Shown here piece by piece: positions 42,001-52,436 of a stretch of DNA of 64,000 nt; positions within the stretch are counted from its first letter, which is position 1, and each line of letters opens with the position of its first letter. The notes beneath the pieces are model-generated. The model was not told the origin of the DNA, ran no database searches, and was given only the letters and a program-made list of their open reading frames with translations. The position numbers and the translations under genes are program-made. Source of the stretch: Anadara kagoshimensis (taxonomy: Eukaryota; Mollusca; Bivalvia; Arcoida; Arcidae); the NCBI GenBank assembly GCA_021292105.1, contig CM037870.1, positions 20,491,424 through 20,555,423 on the forward strand, given 5' to 3'.

Positions 42001-42598
42001 TTGTTGTTGTTGCTGTGATGATGACTTTAGTTGTTATGATGTTGACTGTGTTGTTGTTGTTATGATGATTACTGTGTTGTTGTTGCTATGATGATTACTG
42101 TGTTGTTGTTGGTTTTGCTATGATGATGACTTTAGTTGTTTTGATATTGACTGTGTTGTTGTTGTTGCTATGATAATTACTGTGTTGTTGTTGTTGTTGT
42201 TGTTGCTATAATGATTACTTTAGTTATTTTGATATTGACTGTGTTGTTGTTGCTATGATGATTACTGTGTTGTTGTTGTTGCTGTGATGATGACTTTAGT
42301 TGTTTTGATATTGACTGTGTTGTTGTTGCTATGATGATTACTGTGTTGTTGTTGTTGTTGTTGTTGTTGCTATGAGGATGACTGTAGTTGTTTTGATATT
42401 GACTGTGTTGTTGTTGCTATGATAATTACTGTGTTGTTGTTGTTGTTGTTGTTGTTGATATAAAGATGACTGTGTTGTTGTTGTTGCTATAAAGATGACT
42501 GTGTTGTTGTTGCTATGACGATGACTGTTGTTGTTGCTATGATGATAACTGTGTTGTTGTTGTTGTTGTTGCTATAAAGATGACTGTGTTGTTGTTGT
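39022..42598. repeat. 3.6-kb TTG-rich satellite array with higher-order structure
   Basis: Built of alternating modules: (TTG)n-CTATGATGATTACTGTG and GATGACTTTAGTTGTTTTGA followed by TATTGACTGTG, with variable (TTG) number. A segment of about 850 bp (39882-40731) is repeated directly next to itself (about 40734-41580). Shared rare variants are offset by 852 bp in the first part and 850 bp in the second. The array is stop-rich and non-coding on both strands. Confidence 0.95.
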
Positions 42599-42615
42599 TC
42601 AAAGTCTATATACCA

Positions 42616-43421
42616 TCATCCTTCCCGTTTCTCCAAAACATCGATTAATTCTTTATAAAAATCTTCAAGCTTTGATTTCGACTTTTTAACAATATTCGTC
42701 TTGCTTGTTTTGCGTTGAGTAAGAAAAGGTTTATCCGATTCTTTCAGATTGACTTTAAGCTGGTATTTGGCCTTTTTAGCTTTACTTAAGCTTTCTGTTG
42801 CTCCCTGATTTGTGTTCTTTTTATACTTTAACTTCAGTATCCTACACATAGCCTTATATAGTGGATTGATACATTTGGGTTTGATGTCAGGGTTCATAAC
42901 TAAACTGTCATCGCCTGACCAAACAGACTGAAGTTCTGACACCATTTGGGCCAGATCCACTGATAACGTCAACTTTGCTGTCTGGTCACCGTCTGCTTTA
43001 TCCAACATACAATCATCTGTAAACTCACCAAATACAACAATATGTGTCCCTTCTGACAAACACGATACACAGCCTACATAAGGTGTAAATATACACTTCT
43101 TCAGGTAAAATGTCTCCATGCTCTCGGATAGCTTTCTTGGTTTGACTGGATAGTTTTCACCGGTAAAAGTCATCCTATATTGGTCAGGGCGGATAAAGTT
43201 CACCATGACAGCCAGAATGGAGTCGTTAGAACTACAGAGTATATATGCAGACGTATCATCTGAATTGCCTGATGTTAAACGTTCATCTGTATCATTCATA
43301 AAGAATATCGGAATCTCACACATCTTGTACTTTGTCATACCAGAAATCTCCAGGATTTGAATTATATTTGACATCTTCTGCCATCTAGACGCTGAGCTCA
43401 TATCAGCTTTCTGAATAAATT
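42616..43421 (-). CDS. Uncharacterised protein, 3' exon
   Basis: The longest convincing coding stretch in the window. The minus frame from ATG at 43401 runs 261 codons to TGA at 42616: MSSASRWQKMSNIIQILEIS, then a globular part with VMVNFIRPDQYRMTFTGENY, FTPYVGCVSCLSEGTHIVVF and LSVDLAQMVSELQSVWS, then a Lys-rich tail (KKAKYQLKVNLKESDKP) ending LIDVLEKREG. I do not recognise the family; the Lys-rich tail could be nuclear targeting. The frame is open upstream to TAA at 43441-43443. Beyond that stop the same frame is open again for about 55 Lys-rich codons (43605-43444). A weak acceptor (AAAACCAG) at 43422 would start the exon here in phase 1. The stop codon lies 17 bp from the satellite array. 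Confidence 0.7.
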
Positions 43422-43729
43422 CTGGTTTTAAGTTTGTTTTTTAACCTTTCCGTTGTGTTCGTTTTGCCTTTGGGTTACTTTCTTTCTCCTGTGTTCTTCC
43501 AGATGTTGAAGTACAAGATTTAGAACTCTTTAACTTTGTCTTTTTTTCTTGTATGATATTTTTCTTAACCTTTAACCTTTGACCGTCGAGTTTGTCCTTG
43601 ACTTTTGTGAATCTATGACATTATTCTTGAACATTGACCTAATTTTCTTTCTTTGCTGTTTTCATATTAATTTTGCACTTCATCAATATTTTTTAGTCGT
43701 TTCTGCGTTTTTAGGGCTAGGTATTTTAC

Positions 43730-44377
43730 TGAGGAGTTTGGTAAGGTCGCCAGAGGTGACTCGCTTCACATCTTTTTGAGTCTTTAAATTAGATATAGGT
43801 TGATGTATCGGACTGTTGAGTATTATCGTGGTTGTCCTTTCGTTTTGATGAGAATCAGGTAAACTCTTTGAAGTGTTGGGCACACTAGTAGATTGTTGTA
43901 AAGAGTTATTGAGGATTGATTTTGTATGTTGTGTGACATCACTTCTTTCCATGGCTCCAGGAAACAGATTTTGTCTGTTTACTATGGTTACAGTGAGTGG
44001 TTCTCTCGGTGAATTTCCTGGTGAGTTCAAGACAACCAGTCTCCTTTCCAAAATGTTATGTTTATACGGACTAAATGCCTGTCCGGAATAGCACATTGTC
44101 CGGCCTTTAGACATCGCGCTGCCGTTGTATTGAGTGACTGGAGAAGTTGAAACACTGTGTCCCGGTGATGTAGTAGACACAATACCCTGTGTATTCCTAT
44201 GATATGATGGTGACATCGGTACACAATGGACCTGGTTATGAACGACGGGTTTCAGATTGTTGACATTGTTAAAATATACAGGAACTATCTGTTGTGATAG
44301 TAAACTAATGCTAGAACCAGCCGAGTTCATACTCAAGGGACTCTCTTTGTTGATGGAATCCATCCGTAAGCCAAACT
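43730..44377 (-). CDS. Uncharacterised protein, Ser/Thr/Asn-rich exon
   Basis: Acceptor TTCTTGTTGTAG|AG opens the exon at 44377, phase 1. It encodes FGLRMDSINKESPLSMNSAG, SISLLSQQIVPVYFNN, SPSYHRNTQGIVSTTSPGHS, ERRLVVLNSPGNSPREPLTV, a polar stretch rich in S, T, N and Q, and VKRVTSGDLTKLLSK. It is probably intrinsically disordered, with several SP sites. The frame reaches TGA at 43683. Ending at CTCA|GTAAAA (43730) would join in phase to the 3' exon at 43421, removing the intervening stop and frame change. Neither splice site is strong. Otherwise the gene is broken by a frameshift. Family not recognised. Confidence 0.6.
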
Positions 44378-46164
44378 CTACAACAAGAATTTTTAAAATA
44401 CACATTTACTTTGTATAATTGACAAATAGGCATTTCTTATAGCATTTTGTGTGGTTTTGTTATGTATATAAAAACTGGAAATGAATTTTCAATCCGAAAA
44501 ACATGTTTGTTGACTGTAACATTGTAAGTTATGTGACAATTTCAAAACTATCGTATCGAATTTAATCAGACAAGCATAGGCTGTCGATGTGCACTGAGTC
44601 TGGATATTACGTCTTAATACGTCATCTTATTTTGTTATGTGGTGCCCTTCCAAAGTCACCCAGTCATTCCAAAATAATCGTAGCGCTTATATTCGGTCAA
44701 AAATTAAATTTTGAAATTAGACTTTTTATGTGTCTAAAAACAAAGAACTCAAACATGATTTATTACACACACCAAAGTCGAAATTAAAAAATATGATAAT
44801 TTCATAGTTGCATCAATAAAGTCATAAAACTGTTTTATCTGGTCCAAATTACGTTATAATTTTGCTGGTTTTAGCATTAACTGAAGAAAAAGTCTATCAC
44901 GGTTGTTTGTCAAAACTTGTCGTTCGAGTGATAATATATCCGGGGAAAATGCTTATAAATATGCAATCTGCAATTGTGGTACTTGACCCATGTTACGGAG
45001 GTTAAAAAATTACAATTGTGCGCTATCAACACGGAATAAATCTGAACAGAATTTTACATAAATACTGAGAAGACAATACAACTTTATTATGTTAATGCAG
45101 TTTTTCAGAAAATGCCGTAAAAGAGGTCCCTTATATGGAACATTAAAAAATTCCATGTCGATATCGGATTTAAGACATAACCTTATTCACAATTTTCCAA
45201 GTTTTCTTAGTCAATTACTGTAAGTTGGAATAAGTTTCATGTCTATATTGTTTTTGGTTATGCATTCCGCACCATAACGAAATATTTGTTAAGGAGGTTA
45301 GGCAGTTTTTCCGACACTTGGGAAATAACTGTTTCAACATCACGAATGGTCACTTGTTGAAAATCTACTAGGTTCAAGACCCTATCTGATGTTAAGAAAT
45401 AAATATGACAGAAATTAAATTATCAGCTCTGTGGGAAATTTACATATTGCTATTGCGACATGCCCAAACGTCACAAATTCCCTCCACGGATAAGAAAACC
45501 TATTGACAACGTTAATGAATACAGTATGTAAACTCCGGTGTACGTCTTCCGGAAGCTGGGATCGTCGAAGCGAAGAAAAATCCAACAGTAATGGTTCCAC
45601 TGTCGTCCTGTGACAGAATATTGGCTGCTAGTAAGTTTTCTTGTATACTTTCACTGCAACAATTACACTCCAACTGATCGCGGATAACAGCGGAGTTAGT
45701 TTTGAATACAGTCGGTAACACTGATTATTGTTTCAGATTGAAGAAAATGATTGTCAATCATTCAACTTATCAATGATATTTTCAAAGAAGTCAAATAAAT
45801 TATATTTCCCGAGCATAAAGATATGATAAATACCACATTCAATGCATTTGATTTATGAAACCGAGTGTTTAGATTAAAGGTGACATATCCCTTTATCCCA
45901 AAACGCGACAGTTTAGAAGAAATTCTGATTTGATTGCACGCTGGTGATTCCAGATAGTGTACGCCTAGCTGATGAAAACATAAACGCCTAGCTGGGATTT
46001 TAGTGGGAAAATATGTAGCTGTATAGAAAATTGTGCAATTTATTGCTATTTTTCACATTTTTCTTAGATAATCGGTTGAGAAAACCCCTTCACAACTTTA
46101 TGCTAATTTCAAGGATATGGTGCCATTTAATATACATTTTATTTATTAATAGATTGATTGATTG

Positions 46165-46490
46165 GATGCGGTTTTACGTCAAATTTAATAACATTTCACT
46201 TATATGGAGACATCGCCAGTTATATGTGAAGCCATAAAACATTTGACCTTTGCAGTGCGCTAAGGACAATGTGTAGGTAGTGTTCTTTACGGTGCCACGC
46301 CTGCTGTGAGATGAAGGAACGGATTTTAAGGTCTTTTTCGAAGGAATCGGCGACTTTCATTTCTACATGCTGAGTCCATGGAGTATTTACTACCTATTTT
46401 TAGGACTTGACCAGAACCAGGCCGGATGCCGAACCCACGACCTCCTACACCAAGCGCATTACCAACTGAACTATCGTATATATTGAAAAG
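46165..46490 (-). mobile_element. tRNA-derived SINE (copy 3)
   Basis: Minus strand: head ATAGTTCAGTTGGTAATGCG (A box), GGTCGTGGGTTCGGCATCC (B-box-like), and a body ending CTCCATATAAGTGAAATG. It is related to the copies at 5812 and 16509 but more diverged. The target duplication is no longer clear. Confidence 0.75.
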
Positions 46491-46819
46491 AGTGTGTTGT
46501 TGGTAGTAGCAGAACCTATAAATCATTCCTTTCTTTTTAAATCAATCGACAAAAATAAAATAACCGATTAGATAAATAAACAGGGGAGTAAGGACCTTAA
46601 CGCTCACCTCAGGATATGTCATATCTCGTGCAGAAAGTCAATGGACAATCACATAAATTACAGGGACTGTTTTAATGTTCAAGAGTTAGGACCTAATGTA
46701 AGGATATTTCCAAATTTAATATTACTTATCCAAAATGCCACCGTATACTTCTAAATATTTAAGGTCTTGTTGTATTGACAGCTAGTAAAAAGGCAAAAAA
46801 CTAAGCCCTTTCAGTATTC

Positions 46820-47720
46820 TTACACATCTATGACCTTGACCTTTGATCCAATGAACTTCATCTACAGATCAAAATGATTGTAACGCCAATGCGTAATTAT
46901 GTAAAATTATGTATATATAAACCTCAGGTACCACCTCAGGTGGTTTTGAGTGTAATAAAGAACTAGAACTAGAACAATGCCATACTTATACAAAAAGTTT
47001 AGAGTTTTCCAGACAGATTTAATCGCGAAGGCCCTGATATTATCCCCCTTTTTTAAATGACGTTAATTACGGTGTAACAAGAAAATGCTCCCTAAACAAA
47101 GAAAATACCACAAACTTTTAAAGGGGAATTTTTTTTTATTTTAATTTTAAAAATAAGTTTAAGCCCCCTTTGTGGAATTTACTGAAAATACGAGATTTTC
47201 AAATTACCTGGGAACCAAACATATAAATGTTCAGAAACAAATACTCCATATCATGAACGGTTGTAAATAATTGAATCGAATGCACCCTCGGCACTTTTGG
47301 TTTTCCGATTGTGTATTTAAAATGGCGAGATTAAAACTTATAAACTTTTTGGCTTAGTAAGAGAAAATATAGAAGACAACCACACTTTACGCTTCGAAAT
47401 TTCAACACACTGAGGAACCTGTATTTTAATATGAAACTAACAAATAAACATACCGGGTATCCTGTATGTGTGTAGTGAAAGTTCCGAGTTATAGTCGACT
47501 TTTTTAAAAAGAACTTTTGTTTTCTTTCGCTTTTATTTCCCTTCATGTAAGACATTATTCATAGCGGACTGTCATGGCGGATATGCAAATGAGATCATTG
47601 CCGTTCATTTCCCAATATGTATCAAAATGACCTTAAGGCTAATACCTACAATATTCTAATATACATCCCTATACAAAAAAGTTGATAGTTTTCCAGATCA
47701 TGCACTGGCAAATATAGTAG
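46820..47720 (-). repeat. Relics of the 145-bp repeat, reverse orientation
   Basis: At 46830-47010 and 47625-47700, minus-strand sequence matches landmarks of the array at 38050-38890: GTATATTAGAATATTGTAGG and TTTTTTGTATAGGGATGTA are exact or near words. The sequence between them (47020-47600) is unrelated and without a recognised gene. At 47870-47960 TTAAGTTTCATCAAATTTGG resembles the leader of that same repeat. Confidence 0.65.
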
Positions 47721-48023
47721 TTTAGCAATTTCCCCTTCAAGAACCTTGCAATTACCCCATTTTAAGCCCTACAGCTACTATTACTACATGTCCTAAGTAT
47801 TCTACTCATGGAATATCGAAGTTGTATCTCTTGTATGATTTTTACTATTTCCCCTTATAGGACCCAAAGGGGACATAACTCCCTTTTTGTGCAAACCAGA
47901 AAGCCCTTCACCATGGCATGATTGTCATTAAGTTTCATCAAATTTGGCCAGGTAATTTTGGAGAGATGGCTTAAATACATATTGTTCTGTCCTTGTTAGT
48001 CTATTTATGAAAGGTTTATTCAC

Positions 48024-48242
48024 TAAATAGTTGATTCACAAGATTTTGATTCCGATAATGTACACGATAATCGCCACTGATATCCATAAGATGACCGGGT
48101 TGTTGAATTATTGTGAATCTACAGATGGTGGTCCAAGTTGGATTTGTATTCTGAAGTAAATTTGCATATTTCGCAAGAAAAATACTGGGATTCCTAAATA
48201 TAACTTTCATCTTGTCCTTCAAGTTGAAACCCCTGTCCATGT
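48024..48242 (-). CDS. Uncharacterised protein, upstream exon
   Basis: Good acceptor TTTTTCGTTGCAG|AC at 48243, then MDRGFNLKDKMKVIFRNPSI, FLAKYANLLQNTNPTWTTIC, RFTIIQQPGHLMDISGDYRV and HYRNQNLVNQLF. The frame stops at 48016. Splicing at CTATTTA|GTGAAT (48024) leaves phase 1 and joins the exon at 44377 to give LFKFGLRMDS without a stop. The residue mix looks like a folded domain, but I do not recognise it. It needs one base from an earlier exon, so the gene starts further upstream and that part was not found. The alternative is a terminal exon of a separate gene ending at 48016. Confidence 0.5.
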
Positions 48243-48249
48243 CTGCAAC

Positions 48250-49140
48250 GAAAAATCAATTCTTTAAACAAGTTAACACGAAGCAACGTTTTGTCAGAGA
48301 ACAAAATTAATTTTACAATGTTTTACAACACCAAACAATATATGTATGAAGAGATGTTCACATAAATGCAGCTAAAGTACACTAACATCCCAGCTAGGTG
48401 GTTGTTATGATTTTGCAAAAGTGGCAGCTAAGCGTACACCGGGTAAAAAATAATACTTGTTGTAGTTAAATATTTAAATGTATATCTTGCATATGCGATT
48501 TGTATTCAAGCTCTTTGATGTTTCTTTGTTCCAATTACCTTATAAAACGGTAAGATCGGCTTTAGATTTAGGTAAAATTCAATCTTACGCCAAGGAGGTT
48601 AGTGATTTTTCCCTGGCTGTCGATGATCAATTGTGTTTTTTGACATTATATGGTGATATTTGAGGGCAAATTGTAATGTCTAAGTGTTACTGACTTCAAC
48701 AACCAAAATTATAAGTGGTATCCAAGACTTGACAATTTAATTTTGAGCGTTTGCATACCTCTAACTTCAGTCATTGAGACTATCAACATCACACGGTCGC
48801 TTCGACGATCCCAGCTTCCGGAAGGCGTACACCGGAGTTTACATACTGTGATTAAGTTATCTTTTAAAATCTGATTTGTGAGTGACAGATCGAAAGAACG
48901 TGGAATACAGTGACAAAAAGCATTTTGCTCTAAAATAACCACTGCGACATATAATTGAAGAAAGCGTTACGATTATTTTGGAATGACTGCACCGTATCAC
49001 ACCCCATGTCCAATGATTATGATATGACTTGTTTGTTGCAATGGTTAACACAGGTTAAAAACGGCTGTATAGGCAAACGACATTGACCGTTTGACCTTTC
49101 AAAAGGAATATTCATTTAGGCTGATTAATACAAAATAAAA
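48250..49140. other. Flank with the right arm of the inverted duplication
   Basis: Blocks at 48378-48445, 48798-48848 and 48963-48990 recur in inverted order at 45960-46010, 45521-45573 and 44662-44688. Two further open frames (48478-48663 plus, 48709-49051 minus) have no recognised domain. Confidence 0.5.
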
Positions 49141-49290
49141 AGAAACATGCCGATTAATGTTAAAATCACAATTCAAAAAATAAAACTTAAAAAACTTAAA
49201 TACAGAGATATTAAGTTAACACGTAAACCTCCACCAGGGAAATGAGACTGGGTGCTCCGGAAGAGCGAACGCATCCAGTTAATCTAATCA
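49140..49290 (-). repeat. RT-A tail fragment
   Basis: Minus orientation and diverged: AACACGTAAACCTCCACCAG, GAAATGAGACTGGGTGCTCC, GGAAGAGCG and ATCCAGTTAATCTAATCAGA. Confidence 0.7.
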
Positions 49291-49405
49291 GAATTGAGAA
49301 TGGCTTTAAGATAATGCATCTTAAGTTGTTAGTCATGATATAGACAAAATAAACACCTGTGTTCCCTATACATAAATGTATTGGTCCATAATAAATATTT
49401 AATGA

Positions 49406-49842
49406 AAGGTGAAACGGTTGCCTACACTATATATAAAGACATTTCTAATAAGAAGACAAGGTGAAACGGTTGCCTACACTATGTATATATAAAGACATTT
49501 CTAATAAGAAGACAAGGTGAAACGGTTGCCTACACTATGTATATATAAAGACATTTCTAATAAGAAGACAAGGTGAAACTGTTGCCTACACTATGTATAT
49601 ATAAAGACATTTCTAATAAGAAGACAAGGTGAAACGGTTGCCTACACTATGTATATATAAAGACATTTCTAATAAGAAGACAAGGTGAAACGGTTGCCTA
49701 CACTATGTATATATAAACATTTTAATAAGAAGACAAGGTGAAACGGTTGCCTACACTATATATAAAGACATTTCTAATAAGAAGACAAGGTGAAACGGTT
49801 GCCTGCACTATGTATATATAAAGACATTTCTAATAAGAAGAC
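49406..49842. repeat. 56-bp satellite, eight units
   Basis: Unit AAGGTGAAACGGTTGCCTAC, ACTATGTATATATAAAGACA, TTTCTAATAAGAAGAC. Most units are near-identical, which implies recent expansion or homogenisation. Two lack the TATG step and one lacks part of the AAAGACATTTC segment. Confidence 0.95.
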
Positions 49843-50234
49843 ACGCATTATTATGTTATGTAAAGTCACGGGCAAAACTCCGCATAGTATTCAGTATTTT
49901 CTGCGTGTAATTTAGATTTACTTGTTTATTTAATCAATTAATTACTTAATAATATATTCATATATTTAATTGGCATTTGTAACTTCATGTTGATTTATAT
50001 ATTGTAATATGTTATATTCAAGGAGACTGGTTTTTTATAAGAGTTTCACTTTTGTTCCGGAATCCTTTATTGATCATATTTGTAATTTTGTACCATGTTT
50101 GTTATCAAATAAATATTGTATAAACTAAAATAGTACTCAGTGAAGTAAAACAAGTAAAACCAGAAAAAAAACCATAAATATTTTTTAAAGAAACATCAAA
50201 ATTATGATAAGAAAAACAAAATAAACAGAGATTT
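49843..50234. other. AT-rich spacer, nothing recognised
   Basis: No gene or repeat family recognised. Confidence 0.4.
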
Positions 50235-50345
50235 ACTAGCTGGACCGGAAGTGCTTACTTTCCCGGCGTACCCCGGGCTTACTTTACTGTGGGAGTTCAC
50301 GCGTTTGTCACGCTTTTAGGATTATGATTGGGAAAAGGATCTTTA
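50235..50345 (+). repeat. RT-A tail fragment
   Basis: Plus orientation: TTACTAGCTGGACCGGAAGT, GGCTTACTTTACTGTGGGAG, TTCACGCGTTTG, then a shortened end AGGATTATGATTGGG. Confidence 0.7.
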
Positions 50346-51315
50346 TATTTTTGATTGATTTAATAGAAGGAGAAAAATGAATAATTATGTGGTCATTAAC
50401 TGAATTACTACATGTCATGTTTTTGAGAAATTAAGAAAATTGACCGTTTTTCCCGGTTAAAATGGTCATTTTACTGATAAACAATCGGTAATAGTAGGTG
50501 ACAATCCTTTGAACATTGTTTCAGTGTTAAAAAAGCAAAGTCATACTCTGGCTCTGATTGGTCAAAATTAGACAAAGGAAGGGAATTATTGATTTGTCCA
50601 TACAAAAATTAAGACAAATCTCATCTGTAATTGGATAACTTTGAACCACGCCGGATCAATATCTGGACAGAGAGCAGATGGTTTCCAACGAGGGGAAAGT
50701 CATTGCTTGTCCGTCCATAGGTACACTCTTTTTATGAGGTGTTAATTTACCGTAATTATTCTAAAATTTCCACCTTGTTATCTAGTACTCTTATCAAATT
50801 TTACAACCGTTTTTGACTATAATTTCCCCAGAAAAATATAGGTAATAACTTAATGAAGTGCCATTGACGTCATAAAATGAATTAATATGAAAATATGTAA
50901 TTATTTTACAGATATTATATCATAATATTTCCAAAATTGTCATTGATGAAATCACCCCCTTAACATCTGCGTTTGAATAAGGTTCTCCGTTTTCATTTGT
51001 TCAAAAATTACAGATTATTATTTTTAACAACACCAAACTAAAAATATCCATTTTATTTCCTTTCTCAAGGTCCTTCTGATTTTAGCAGTCCAAATAACAT
51101 GTCCTTAATAAGGATTTTCCGATGTCATTAAGTTAAAAATTATTAATGATAGAATAATAATATGTCAAATTAAAAAAAAATCTTTTTTTTCAAGTCCATC
51201 TATATCTATCTGTTCATAAATAAGGATTTCTCGATTTCATAAGTTCAAAAATTATAGTTTTTTTTATATTAAAACTGAAATATCAAGTTAAAAAATCCAA
51301 CATCTTAGCAGTCCA
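50346..51315. other. AT-rich spacer, nothing recognised
   Basis: No gene recognised. At 50995-51300 the phrase TTCAAAAATTA with GATTTC or GATTCC recurs with loose spacing and may be a very old tandem repeat. Confidence 0.4.
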
Positions 51316-51317
51316 AC

Positions 51318-51500
51318 TAAAGTCAAACGTGTGTTAAAGACCACCTATATGTAAGGACCACCTGCTTTTAAAGGCCAGTAAAATTTTATCCCAATTGATC
51401 TTTAATCATGTTATTTGAACCTCTATATACGGGCCACCTGCCTATAAAGGCCACTATTACTGGTTCCCTTTGGTGACTTTTATAAACAGGTTTGACTGTA
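51318..51500. mobile_element. TA-flanked MITE (copy 5)
   Basis: AAAGTCAAACGTGTGTTAAA at the left, GACAGGTTTGACTGTA-type right end (TATAAACAGGTTTGACTGTA), and inside TTTATCCCAATTGATCTTTA. Confidence 0.85.
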
Positions 51501-52436
51501 CCTGTCCATAATTATTACTTTCCGACTTCAAGGGAAAAAATTACAGATTTGTTATAATAGAATGTTGAATTAAAAACTCAACATTTTATCCGATTTCTCG
51601 AGGCCCTTTTCATTATAATCAATACCCGGATGTTTGACGTTTTCGTATTCCTTATCCAAATCCGTGGTTTAGTTTTATCATTTCCGGTAATTTTGTACAA
51701 CACGTGTTTTTATTGCATTATAAAATTGTTCAAACCATTAAATTAGCCAAAGATACTATCTCAAAGCGATAAAATGGTTCCCCAATGATATTTAATTAAA
51801 AATCTATTAAAGAATACCTAATGAAGCATTTTATGGTAGCCCTAGATACAATTGAAAATTACTTACTGGTATAATTCATATCAACTTTTTGAAAACTTTT
51901 CTAAAATCAATAGCATGCTTTAATGGATAAAATATCAATTAAATCTAATTTTGTGCCAGTTCAGCTTTTTTGGATACATGGAACTCAACTTGACATGATA
52001 TAGGCTGACTATGGAAATTCAGCTATTCGTAAAGAAGCATATTCAATTATACTGGTGCCGACCCAACTAAAAAAAGCAAGATTCTTTCACTTAAAAAGAA
52101 GCGATACGTTCTAGGATGATGGAAGACATCGGCAAACTGGTAGAGAACCACCGTTCATTGGCAAACAAACTGACAAACTTTCTAACACTAATTTCTGCTT
52201 AGATGTTATTCGAACCATGAGGGGTTCCGTGACCCGTAAGCATAGTTCTGACCACTCCGGTGGTCACTAAAACCTATCAAGCAAGACAAGGAACGCTAAA
52301 TTAAAGGTTAAATATTCTTTAAAAAAGGTATGTTTTCACCCCAATTAGAATGCAAGCAAGTTTAAACATGAAGTGTTTTTGACAATGATATCAAACTACA
52401 TGTACCTTTATTCTACAAAAGGTAATAATTGCCAGA
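51501..52436. other. AT-rich spacer, nothing recognised
   Basis: No gene or repeat family recognised on either strand. Confidence 0.4.

Larger units (their letters stand above)
44378..48023 (-). other. Probable intron of the minus-strand gene, with a diverged inverted duplication
   Basis: If the exons at 48242 and 44377 belong together, this is a 3.6-kb intron (weak donor TTTA|GTGAAT, good acceptor TTGTTGTAG). It holds one SINE (46165-46490), relics of the 145-bp repeat in reverse orientation (about 46830-47010 and 47620-47700), and blocks that recur inverted beyond the upstream exon. The open frames at 45415-45721 are not convincing exons. Confidence 0.45.

Noticed and set aside
39022-42598. 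Coding potential in the TTG-rich array (poly-Leu/Cys or poly-Asn/Gln)
   Set aside because: Module lengths vary out of frame and stops recur in all frames on both strands.
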